A stretch of 64,000 bases of DNA from NCBI GenBank assembly GCA_965649825.1, contig OZ287715.1:1-64000 (forward strand), written 5' to 3'. Shown one piece after another: positions 1 to 13,598 of the stretch. The DNA comes from Penicillus capitatus. Its lineage: Eukaryota > Chlorophyta. The notes beneath the pieces were generated by a model. It did no database searches and was not told where the DNA came from. It was given only the letters and a program-made list of their open reading frames with translations. The first letter of the stretch is position 1. Every line of letters begins with the position of its first letter. The translations under genes were made by a program, and so were the position numbers.

Positions 1-3000
1 GGGGGGGAGTTCACTTAGGAGCTCCCGGAAAAGGTCAAGAAGATAGCTGACTATTGATGTGATCCGGCGTATGGAGTAGGTTACGTCCAAGGTTGTATTG
101 GGCGTGTTCGTGTTGAAGGCGAAGCCTTGTCGAGATGGGCGGGCGCGGAGAGAAGATAATGTCGTGGGTCGACGCGCGTTTTCCGTTTTATGTGTCTTCG
201 TAGGCAAAGTGTTTTTTTTTTTCTTTCCCAAGATGAGCGTCCGTTTTTTTTCGTTTCGGTGTGTGTCGTAGGCTTGTTGTTTTTTTTCTTGTTTTTTGTC
301 GCCGTTCCAAACACGCTTCGGGGTTTTTGGCACGGTTTTCTTTTTTTAAAGAACTGTGGTCGTGGCTCTCTTGTTTCTGTTTCGCCACGAGGCATTGCTT
401 CGTAGTCGTTCTGATTCGGACGTCGGCTTCCACGCGGGGAGAGCGGTAGTAGGTATGGCATGTCGCTCCGCCGGGTTCGTCAAAGGTTGTCGGTCAAGTG
501 CTGCGGCACTGGGAGTTGGTCGGGGGGGGGGGCGAGGGGACGGTACTGTGGTCGCACGGTTAGATCGCCAAGGGACTGACTGATACGTGTCATCTGTTTC
601 GGGATGCGGATGAGTCTGCAAAGCGCCCATTCGAGACAAGGTTTCGATTGTTCTGATTGTCAAGGGAAACGGAAGAGACGTTCTGTGCATGAGTCGAAAG
701 GTTGCGTGGGTTCGCGACGGGCATGCATTGGACAAAGGTATCGGCAGTAGAGGTATTCAGGCAAGAAAGGGCTTCGTGGCCTGGCCGTTTCACTCTCAAG
801 ACGAGTTCGATCCGTATAAATCGAACTGGCTGTTCCTTTCGGACCTGTTGCTCTGGCTGTTTTACCGTCAAGACAAGTTCGATCCGTATAAATCGAACTG
901 AAACGATGGTATGTAATGGCATCTCTATATTTCACATAAATCCTTCGCCCGCGTTTAACGATTGCTTTTTTTGTGCGCACACGATAAAGTACTGTTGGAA
1001 ATGAAGTGTCCTTTCCGTCGTTCGAAGCCGTCGGAAGCGGTTCGATGTTATAATAACCACCATGGCGCGCTGACCATCAGCTGCGACGGGCGTTAACCTC
1101 CGGGCCAACTTCCTCATAACAATAGGGAGATGGTTTTCGAACGTGCCTTGAAGTTCGCGACCGTTAGTACTGAGGTTAGGAAACTCGTAACCATTGTGGG
1201 TATTTAAGACCGACATTTCTGTTGTAATTATTCTCGAGTTCCCGGGCTATCGTTCGAGCGTCGTTTTGCGTCGTCGTCGCCTGCCTGTTCGACTCTGTGT
1301 TATCGAAGTTGTTACATCGATCCCAATAAGTACATAGGTTGGTTCTCCATATTTTGTCTTCGGGAAGCATCTATGTTGTCTTCGACATGGTCACCTCGGA
1401 CTGTCTTGCTGAGAAGGGGTTCGTCATGTAAGGGGACGCTGGTTGAAACATCTGAGGCATTTTTCTCTGGCTTTAAAAGCCAGTTGACTCATCTTCCTGA
1501 AAAAGTCACGTCGTCTGAACGGGAGGGATAAGAGGATAACTGGACTTGACGGTGTCTGGACTTTTTGCTTTGCGTTGTAAAGTTTGCCTTTGCTTGATTG
1601 CCTTGCCATTCTGGCCAGAAACGATTCCGAGCAAGACATTCGCGCCCTTGTCCCTTACCCACCACTGTATCATACTTTTCAGGAGCGCCTCTTTCAGTTC
1701 CGTCAAGGAAGGCAAGCAGAGCTCCTACAAGGGGGTACAGAGCAAGTCGTCCACAACCTTGGAGTATACGATACGAGGCAAAGTTCCAAGGATTGAATCA
1801 TCGACTTCGCAGCCTTCGCCCCCCGAAGATATAGTGAGTGTGACTCCAGAGGCTTCCAAGACATGCATTGGGGGAGATCAGCCAGCCGACCCGTCAAACA
1901 GCGACAATGTTGTAGCGGATTTTTGTCGTGACACTGGATGGTAAAAACGAGTGTTTAAGAGACTACCTTTTCTGTTACAAAGAACCCCCTTTTGTATTCT
2001 TCTTCCGCGTGATGTCATGCTTCACGTCATGCTGCTTTCATGCCTCTTGTAATTGCGTTCTGCCCCTATTCTGTCCTTCATCTTCATAACACTACTAAGT
2101 GCATAGACGAAGCATAATGTTAATTCATTCTTGTCATTAGACATTCTGTTCTAAAGAACACGATAGCAGTTCATCTTTTGGAGCTGCCAGTTACCACCTT
2201 GGTAACCCTAGTTTACACTAAGGGAACTTGTTCTTTTACATGCTCTCCTCTCAAGCTGCGCATATCGCACCGGGCGACCCCGTTTCTTCGGAATCTGCGC
2301 CTGGAAGGTGGTGATGTGCCTGTCGAGGAGGACAGCTCGTAGTTTCGCTGTCACATCATGAGGATAGCTGTTCCCCTTCTGGGTTGCATCATCATCCGGG
2401 TATTTAAACGAGACATCTGTTGATACATTGTCCTCTGTAGACCCGTGTGTGGTGGCTTTACCTTGACGGTGCCCATGTCAGATTAAAAGCTCATAATGAA
2501 CCCAACAAAACCGTCGAGGTAAAGCGACAAGCACAGAGATGGATTACAAACAAAGCAGAGTGCACACAGCACGCCCGTTTAAGTATCCAGATGTTGATGG
2601 AACCCGGAAGGGGACAGCTGTCCAAGGAGTACGACAGCGAAGCTAACAGCTGTCCCCTACGACAGTTCTCACTTCTCATCCTGTGTACTGAGATACGGCG
2701 AATCTCTTATCTGTTTCTTGCCATTCAACGGCACTGTCTCTGCAGTGTCGCATAGACACGCGAAAGGATTACTGAATCATTCTGTATTGTTCAAGTTTAC
2801 GTTGACCCATTTCGCGAGTAGGAGAGTCTAGCCATCGTGCGTTGTGACGCATGTCGCAGGTCGTCAACTAATGCTTCAACCGCCAAGTTGAGATTCCATG
2901 TTCTTAGGCTTCAGGAAGTTAATCTTGATCTAGCACTTGCGCCATACCGAGTGAGAAGAGAAAGAAAAGTGGAAGACGCTGCAACGACATATGTAAGACT

Positions 3001-3124
3001 ACAAATCATTCACTTCATGTCCATATCTTGACGACGAAGGCTTAGCCTGCATCAAGCGCAGCAGAGGTCGTTTCCACTGGGAACAGCAACATGGCAGACC
3101 ATTCGAGAGTGATGTCCGCTGCTT
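1..3124. other. Gene-poor leading region
   Basis: I see no convincing gene here. Positions about 205-345 hold several long T runs on the + strand, which generate spurious lysine-rich reading frames on the minus strand. Short open frames exist on both strands (for example 346-735 minus and 1546-1944 plus), but none shows a recognisable domain, a signal peptide or a believable splice pattern. A duplicated palindromic TATA-like element lies at 805-898, and a longer promoter-like repeat begins at 3125. The stretch may hold untranslated or regulatory sequence of genes outside the window. Confidence 0.5.
805..898. repeat. Duplicated palindrome around a TATA-like core (two copies 72 bp apart)
   Basis: The 22-bp element at 805-826 recurs identically at 877-898. 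Each copy has perfect 7-bp inverted arms, GTTCGAT and ATCGAAC, around a TATAA-containing centre. Flanks also match partly: TCAAGAC precedes both copies and a GGC(C/T)GTT string lies about 20 bp further upstream of each. This looks like a roughly 72-bp tandem duplication of a promoter or operator-like element. No gene immediately downstream could be recognised. Confidence 0.6.
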
Positions 3125-3289
3125 TGTCAGTGAACAGCTGTCCACCTTCGTGCAGCTGCCACGGAGACGCGTTGATATGACGTTCGTTTACGTTTGACGC
3201 GTATATAATCCGAACTGATGATTGTTAAGACAGTCTTTGTAACCTATAAGCCTTCGTCGTTAATCGTCGTCCATCGACAGCGCGACATG
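3125..3289 (+). repeat. Upstream copy of a 165-bp direct repeat (promoter-like)
   Basis: This copy is nearly identical to 3759-3924; I count four substitutions and one single-base indel. It contains a GCGTATATAATC element that resembles a TATA box and ends in an ATG. Unlike the second copy, the ATG here is not followed by a recognisable gene, so it looks like a stranded duplicate of the YABBY-like gene promoter. Confidence 0.75.
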
Positions 3290-3758
3290 GTTTCGGAGCT
3301 GCAAAGATTCCGGCGATAGAATCCCGTCATCGAAGACTGAAGGCTTTCCAAGACACCTACCTCCGTGCTGACAGCGTTTCACCTGTCACTTGCAGTCTGG
3401 AGTTCGTTTCATCGTCCGAGTTGCTGAGTTTCAGTTTCACGCTGCGATAGCGTGCTGTTGTGCTTTGTCTGTGTTTACGTTCACCATTGCTGTGCCTTGT
3501 CCGTGTTTGCGATTCACATCTGGGTCACCACGGACATGTTGTCGTTGTGAACTACGGGTCGTACTTCCCGTGTCGGTGCCGAATTTTCAGAGACGAAAGA
3601 GCCGCAGAGCTGCGGTGAGCGGGCCGCAGAGAGAGAAGCCGCGGGAGCGCGATGGCCCGTGGCTAGACTCCTGGCCATCCTGATGATGTCCCGGTCGTTG
3701 CGAGATGCGTTCCTTTCACGCAATTCGGAGCCTGTACAGCGGAAAGGGGGTGGGCCCA

Positions 3759-3924
3759 TGTCAGTGAACAGCTGTCCACCTTCGTGCAGCTGCCACGGAG
3801 ACGCGTTGATATGACGTTCGTTTACGTTTGACGCGTATATAATCCGAACTGATGATCGTTAAAACAGTCTTTGTAACCTATAAGCCGTCGTCGTTAATCC
3901 GTCGTCCATCGACAGCGCGATATG
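3759..3924 (+). promoter_or_regulatory. Downstream copy of the 165-bp repeat; likely promoter of the YABBY-like gene
   Basis: This second copy of the direct repeat ends 35 bp before the chosen start codon of the YABBY-like gene. It carries the same TATATAATC element about 120 bp upstream of that start, so it plausibly holds the core promoter and 5' leader. Promoter function is inferred from position and the TATA-like sequence only. Confidence 0.5.
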
Positions 3925-3959
3925 CACCTCGGCCCATTGTGCAGACGAAGGAGACGCGA

Positions 3960-4690
3960 ATGATTTGTGCTGCCGAACCACCCATGCAGGGTGGATCACG
4001 TATTTCTCTGAAAATGCTCGAAGTCCCACGTCCGTTAACAAAGCGTCCAAGGGTAGGAGAGCCCAAAAATCAATATGCGTGTGCATGGAATGGGTATTGG
4101 CATCACTGTCCTCTCATACGATGTGTAGCAGGCTGCTGTGGACGGAGAAATCAAGAGAACTGTAAAGGAGCGACAGTGTTTGGACAACATTCGTCCGACC
4201 CTCATCGCCAGCAAGTTCCCTCTAGCTGAGGCCTCTGCGAAATACGGGGATGTAGGCTCGGCAAGGAACAAGCATAAGAGAACAAAAGCAAAATCCAGCA
4301 GGAATCTTTCACCATACAACACTTACATGCGCCAAGAGATGAAACATATCATGGCAACCAGTCCGACTATTCATCGCAGAGAGGTTATCTCGTTGCCATG
4401 TCGATCGATGCCTATCAACGCATTGGATCTGACAGGCCTTCAGAGCTGCCGCCAGAAACTGGGCGAAGTCTCCAAACCAGTGTGCCAGCCATCGAGTTCT
4501 GTCACGGATGGATTTTGATAAAAATGTTCACTCACAATCTTCCACGCTGTCGATGAACCACTCAGGAAATCAAGCGCCGAGGTGCAGCAGAGAACATGAG
4601 CCCATGGCTGCTGCGTTTCAGCTGCAGGTGCCAGGAACCACTGTAGAATCTGCATACGGAAACGCTCCAATCACGTTCCTCGATGCATGA
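3960..4690 (+). CDS. YABBY-like HMG-box protein
   Basis: I infer three exons, 3960-4052, 4129-4383 and 4436-4690, giving 200 residues. Splicing restores a classic YABBY/HMG-type helix region: residues about 93-116 read SPYNTYMRQEMKHI... and end in HRRE, and after the second intron AFRAAARNWAKSP follows. In known YABBY-like proteins this block (xPSxYNxFxKEEI...PxxxHxEAFxxAAxNWA) binds DNA. A basic stretch (RNKHKRTKAKSSR) just before it could be a nuclear signal. The plant YABBY N-terminal zinc finger is not evident. The first ATG of the open frame, just after the duplicated promoter-like repeat, was chosen as start. Likely a nuclear DNA-binding protein; its targets cannot be inferred. Confidence 0.75.
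4053..4128 (+). other. Intron 1 of the YABBY-like gene
   Basis: This 76-nt GT-AG intron separates codons cleanly (phase 0) after Lys-Arg-Pro-Arg and before Gln-Ala-Ala-Val-Asp. It is longer than most introns in the window. It is inferred from frame continuity rather than from a conserved motif, so it is less certain than intron 2 (4384-4435). Confidence 0.5.
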
Positions 4691-5039
4691 TCGACACTGG
4701 ATGGCAAGATCACGTTCGTTTGTCGTTCGACCTCCATCTGCGTTCTATCAATCTGTTTCCTTACTCCCCATCTGAACTTGCGTAGCTCCTGCTGGTATGC
4801 TTCAGATCTCTGTTTGTACTTCTCGCGAGATATACCTATAATCTCTACCGGCTCCGGCACCTTGGTTTCGAGAAATCTCGTTAGTCGGAGATCAACTGCG
4901 CATCCCTTGCAGACCATGAGCAAGATAACCCTTTTATGGATTGATATTGACGGCGCCGCTGCCATCAAGGAACAATTTACGACGATGTGCTATCGGGTCG
5001 ACGGTCGTCTCTTACACATTGTACGACAATCGCGTTTCA

Positions 5040-8000
5040 ATGGATGATGAAACGGAGAGCAGCTCACAAGCACAGCGCATTTCGACGCCTCGGTCTTTCC
5101 TAAAGAGATTCAAACTACGCGATGTCCAAGCGACGTTTGGGAACCTGAAACGCACTGTCGCCCATCGCACGACCCGTCGCGACCCTCCAGCACCGCCCCA
5201 GCCTGAAGAAACGGAACCCGATCTTCCACCCTTCAAAGAACTCTATCTCCAGAAACAGGATGCGGAGACGGTGCTCAAGGAACTCCATGAAGAATATTTC
5301 GAGCCGCATTTCGACCCTGTGGAGTTTCAATTGCAGCACGTGGAGGATAATGTGGGTCAAGAGGAACTGGATGCTCAGGTGGAACAGTTAACAGCAGCAC
5401 TGGAGGTCCATCTCGCAAATGATGTGACAGCTGAAGTGACACAAGTGATGTAGGTGGTCAGTCTGCAGCTGTCTCAGAGAATCGCCGAGAAGAATGATCA
5501 TTTTACATCGGGTATTGAAACAGTGGCATCCATCGAGTCGGATTTGCAGGTGAGAGACATGGCATCTGCCCTGAAGCTAAGGCATCTTGTGTAGCAAGCA
5601 CATGTGAGCACCGTCAATGCACGCATCAAGGTGAGACTGGCACTGGAAGAAGTGAAATGCAGCGCTGCTATTGCGCAACAAACTCGCCAGAAACAACGAT
5701 ACATGGAAGTGCTGACCCTATTGAATTCTGTGAAACATGTCGCTCAGCTCAAACACTCCGTAAGGTCTGCCCTCCTTTCCCCCTGTCGTTGCATCTTAGT
5801 GCCCTGCTGCTGGGTGATAGAGACGTATTGGAGAATGGCAACTACATCGAGGCAATGATGATGTGTATGGAGTTCTTTGAAAAGCTCGAGGCACTCGGAA
5901 CGATAAGAGTGATTACGATCTCACATGTGTGACCTCTCCTCGATCCTGTCTGTCTAGATCGCACTCGACTTGAAGCAAAGTGTGGAGTCGATTTATTTGG
6001 AGACCACTGAACGCATCGATGCAGCCTTGAACGCTACATGCACCGATTTCCGTCCCGATGAGTACAAAAATGTCAGAGCCGCTAGTCGCAACCGATGATG
6101 ATCATCTGCGATGTCTTGTCTTAGATTCTCCAGTGTTTTCTCTTTCAAGACACCACGGCGATCGAGCTCTCCGACAAGATCCTTCGTGCTTTTCAGGAAT
6201 CTATTACCAAGGCATCGTCACGTGTGGTTCGATCCCTCATTGTGACAAAACCTGGATTGGCCGAAGCGATACTGAGTCCACGATACGAGCTGAGTTTTTC
6301 AGAGATGTGCAATGGGTTACCATACGATCTCCTGCGTCCATGTTTAGCCAAACTCCTCGAAGCAAGCCTTCGCATCAAGGATCCCTTCAGCGCCACAACT
6401 CTCTCCCTGTAGGTCCTCTTCGATATCTTATGCAGCTATCATTGCATGTCAACCTGGCACGAAGAGGGTCTCAAAATGGCACAGGCTGAGCTGGACCGTG
6501 TACGGAATTCTGAAGACTTCACAGACGAGGTGCCTAGATGGCAATGAGATGGCATGTACGAGTTGGATGCGTAGGAGGAGGTCGAAGATGCCCAAAGAAC
6601 GATACAGTTACTCAGTTCTGTGCGCGACGTATTGGTTGAGTCAAGGAAGGTGATATGGGATTCCACTGCCCGTCGCGTGCGCGATCTGCTGAGTGGTCCC
6701 GCAGCTGTTGAAGGAGAACACTTTCTTCAAGTCAGTCAGCTTCTCCATAGCTTCCATCCTTAATGCATGCGTGTAGGTTATGGAATGGTGCCAGAAATTC
6801 TTGAGAGCAGGCGAAGCATTCATCCGCGACAAATCGGATCTCCTGCGCTCGATCATTGCCATTCAATGCGGGAAATTCTTCCAGAGTTACCACGGAACAA
6901 ACACAGATGCCTTAGAAACGATGCTGAGCTCGGAGCAGTTTGTGAATGTTTCCCTTCCGACCAGTGCCATCCAGAACAACGGTGGTTCCTTTGGTACGAT
7001 GCTCTCATCGACCTTAGATCGAGATATCTACGAAAGCCTCTCAAGAGAAGCAGGATTTGATGCATCCGATTTCGATGCATGGATTGACCGGGGCAATCCA
7101 TTCAGAGCATCGTCTCATAACCAGGACAAGAGAAGCCGACGTCACATCGCCGAATCTGATCTGGTATTGAATTTTGGCGGCGCCTCGAACATGGACGATG
7201 ATCTGGCATCGCAGCAGTTAGAGGTCAACGTGATGGGACAGGCCAACCGCAACGGTCTGTGGACATCCGACAGCTATTCCACCACACGCACCCTCTCTCG
7301 AAGGAATACAGAAACGAACAATGAAGAGGAGGAAGAGGAAGAGGAGGAAGATCCAGAACTGTTCGGGCATGATATTGACGAAGAGACACAAACGGTTCGT
7401 ATGGATGAAACCAACAAGCTGATCCATCCAGAATCCACAGGTACAACCGTTCCTTCTGTCGTCGGGGCAATGGATGTGATGTGACGTTTCTCAGGGAGAC
7501 TGGACTGGATGCTGACGAACTCTGCACATCAGATTCTGAAATGGCTCAAGAATTACTGTGCGTTGCTCAAACCGCTGAGTTCGCGTTCGGAAGATATCTT
7601 CAATGGCATCTGTGATCTTTTTGATGCCTATTTCTTGGACGTCTTTCTCTTTGTGGGCGGCATCTCGCTCTCTCAGTTAGTTTGGGAAGACGATCTGATC
7701 ACCACACGACTCAAAACAACACTTCTCAGAATTCTGAAACGCGACGGGAAGAAATACAAGGAAGAGATTGAACGCATCGAAGCTTCGAAACCACCTAACA
7801 GGACCAGCAGCACGCTGACCGCTCACAAGTTCACCTTCGAGATCAAGAACTTTACTAATCGTTTCAATACCACTCGATCACCCCTCACCACGAACGGCAC
7901 GTCTACAGGTGATATCCAATGGTGGTGCTATTGCATCGAAGGAGATGCGGTTGTGTACAGGAGGGATCTTTGGTACGGGAGGAAGTCCCCGTACAAGTGC

Positions 8001-8897
8001 CTTGTCCGATCACCAGGCTTCGCTCTTGGCTGGGAGTAATCTGTACGGTTTGCGAGAGACGGTTGTGGCCGTGGGTTCTGTTCAGCTTCTGGCTCAGGAG
8101 TTGTCCGAAGCGAAGAGCAAAATCCAGTCCCTCCTGCCCAACACTGCCACACGTAGCGTCGAGAACTACTTTGGACGTACGGTCGATGCCACCGAGGATT
8201 TGAGAGAATGTGCCTTCCGCAATGCATCCCGCCGTATGCTGCAAGCCATCTTCGATCCAGAGCGAGGCATCGCCAATCAAATCGCTCAAACTTCATACGA
8301 TGCCGAAGAACCACCAGAATCCCACAGCGCATGGGCACATTGCCTCGGGGAACACATCTCACGTTTCTCCGAGATCCTCACGTCCATCAAGCTACCAGAC
8401 GATATGGTCTCTCAGGTGAGCCATCCTCTCTGTGGACGATGAGATATTATGGTATGAACTCGGCAGTTGTGGGAACATGCTATCAAAGCGTGCAGTGAGG
8501 TGATGCTGGATGGTCTGTCTATGGTGCGAAGATGTACGATGCCTGGACGTTCGACCATGAGTTTGGATCTCTCGCACATTGAAAACCATTTCAAATTCAT
8601 GACGCCCACCGATGTCCTTGTCAATCTCCGAATCGTCGATGCCTACATCAAAGTAACGCCCTTCCCCCTCACGCCTGCCCCTTCTCATACGTTGATGCAC
8701 GATAGGCGTTCTATCTACCGTGGGAGGACGTGCCGAAATGGGCGGAAGTGAATCATGCGGAATATGGCAAAGCAAGAGTCATGGCTCTGTTCCATCTCAT
8801 AGCGGAGCGTGTGAATTCCATGGAGGGCCGTGTCCTGAAAAAGGCCGAAATAAAAGCCATGCAATCACAGATCGAATCGGTCATGCAGTCCGTGTAA
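5040..8897 (+). CDS. VPS50: VPS50/syndetin-like subunit of the EARP endosomal tethering complex
   Basis: The spliced product resembles VPS50 (syndetin, CCDC132), the subunit that distinguishes EARP from GARP in tethering recycling vesicles. The N-terminal part reads FKELYLQKQDAETVLKEL and YFEPHFDP, followed by coiled-coil helices (LSQRIAEKNDHFTSGIETV, then LALEEVKC and TRQKQRYMEVLTLLNSV). A middle segment has GKFFQSYHGTNTDALETML, the family's K-F-x-x-x-[YF]-H block that precedes the C-terminal region. The end carries LPWEDVPKWAEVNHAEYGK, like the DUF2451 tail. A glutamate run lies at about 7324-7350. Introns are about 45 nt; the first removes an in-frame TAG near 5450. Start is the ATG opening the conserved exon. 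NSF follows 81 bp downstream on the same strand. VPS54 is the main alternative. Confidence 0.75.
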
Positions 8898-8978
8898 TGA
8901 ATGTACTATCAATAACGACAACCGGCCAGCACAACGTCGCTATCATTCATCTCCGTAACGCGCGTTATCCCTTCGAGA

Positions 8979-11713
<2,735 letters not shown>

Positions 11714-11791
11714 TTGAGCACATTCATGAGAAGACTCCGTTTGCACAACGACGTTTAAAGACAGACCCAAGCATCATCACTTTATGCAATT

Positions 11792-13507
11792 TCATTTCTT
11801 CTGAATAAACTGGGCAACGTGTTTCTTCAGCGCGGCCTCTTGGATATGGTTCGGTTGCTTGACGAGACTGGTCACACGGCTCTCATTCATCCTCCATGCC
11901 GTCATCCCTGCCATCTCGAACTCCATCTGCAGTGGTTTCAGACACCAGATCTCTTTCCAGGGTAACCATGTCGCCACGATTGTTCCGGAAGACTGCCGGG
12001 GCACATAGACGGCTAGGGATAACGATAGGTGGATGGATGTTACCTGTGCCACACGGCAGATGAAACAGTGGCCTTCGAAGATGTTGGTAATGACCATTTC
12101 CAGGCAGGTCCCAACGCTCTTTCTCTTTCCACTAGAGTCCCTTTGACCGCTAGCTCTCACCATTGCCATCATAAACCCCAGACAGGATCGCAAAAGCATA
12201 TACCTAAGAAAGCCAGCCGCCCATTGGCGTCACTACTGTCTTCTCTTCTGAGATCCCACTTGTTCTGAATCTTCTTGACGGTGAGGTACATCGTGTTGCC
12301 GGAAGCAGGCAGCAAAGGCAAGTTGATATCTGCAAGGTCTTCAGTGGAGTGGAAGGGGGTGCGTGCATGGTACCTGAGATACTGCCCATGATGGCCACAA
12401 TGATAGAGCACATGGACTTGATTTCTTGGCAACATGCTTTGGCACACATGTCCCAATACTCCTCGCCGGCACTCTCCTCAAAGAGAGCCGCGTTGTACTT
12501 CGGTGCTAAAGCTAATCCCACTTCGACCACCCACGTGGCATGACCCAATCCGTACATCTGGTCACACAAGCAGCTCACGGAATAGGAGAGAGATCTCCGA
12601 TGCGGATGGATGGATCACTTTGATGATGGGATCGGTCGATTCGATCGACAGCCACGTACGTTGAAGCGCAGCGTCCTCCGATCCTGCGCCGTAGTCGAAT
12701 CGACTGTGCAGGTTTTCGTAAAAGGCAGTCCATCCACTCATCCAGAGAAATGTCATGACGGCCATCTCCACGATCACCAGGATGGCAGAACCGAAGGAGG
12801 CAAAAAGAGAAGGCCATATGAGACGGGCTAGCAGCAGTCCGATTCCAAACCCCGCCCATTCTCGATAGGCCTGTCGCACCCAGGACGAAATCACTTGGAT
12901 GTGACAGATCACGGCACCGAGGAAAGATGCAGAGACCATCTCAGCATGCGTCGGCGTGCATCGCATGACAGTCCTGTCACATCATTTTGAGCGAAGGGCA
13001 ATCGGACGTCTGACCCTTACATGTGCTCTTCATAGAGGACCCACCAGAACACACCCAGCACAAGACTCATCACTACATCCACACCCGTTTCTCTCAGCAA
13101 CGGCGTTTGGCGTAAGGTGACCCACCATAGATGCGGCCTTCGGCGCCGAGGAGGGACAGCACCACATAGGCAAAGAAATAGCAGTACACAAACTTGAGTA
13201 CGCCGAGCCATCGATGGCGTTCTCTATAGTCGACCACCCATTCCTCTTTCTGAATAGCATGGGCGAGATAGAATCCTTGCGTGGCGAAGCCCATCAGCCA
13301 TACGATGCCGATCGCCATCCGCTGGACCAACCCAAACGACGGCGCCTTCGGTATCAGACACAAAACGAAGAGAAACGCGGCGACGCTGCAGCCGTAACGA
13401 CGCAGCAATGCAACCGCTTTGCTTTGTCTCACGGCATCGGGAGTGGTGCACGGTACCCGCGTCGAAACGCGTTTTCCGGAAAACATATCGGACAATCCCA
13501 ACTGCAT
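11792..13507 (-). CDS. Multipass membrane protein, possibly Ndc1-like nucleoporin
   Basis: Several hydrophobic segments lie in the N-terminal half: one around SVAAFLFVLCLIP, one around MAIGIVWLMGFATQGFYLAH, one around FVYCYFFAYVVLSLL, one around VVMSLVLGVFWWVLYEE, and two after the next intron (FGIGLLLARLIWPSLFASF and ILVIVEMAVMTFLWMSGW). The C-terminal half is soluble and contains helical stretches such as EYWDMCAKACCQEIKSMCSI. Six membrane helices followed by a soluble region fits the layout of the nuclear pore anchor Ndc1, but I see no decisive motif. The start chosen is the ATG of MQLGLSDMF; another ATG lies 12 bp upstream. The intron ending near 12975 has GATGTGACAG directly at its acceptor. 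It begins about 90 bp after the FZL stop on the same strand. Confidence 0.5.
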
Positions 13508-13598
13508 AGTGAACAACAACGAAATGCCAGAAACGCTAACGCGTCCATCAAGGTCTCACGAGTCGAAAATGTAATGACATGCTCCCGTGACCTATGGG

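Noticed and set aside
81-735. Lysine- and arginine-rich minus-strand open frames
   Set aside because: They arise from T runs and low-complexity sequence on the plus strand; there is no domain, no splice pattern and no conserved start.
1546-1944. Plus-strand open frame of 132 codons
   Set aside because: It has a Ser/Pro-rich tail that could be coding, but no recognisable motif and no support for a start. The opposite strand is also partly open.
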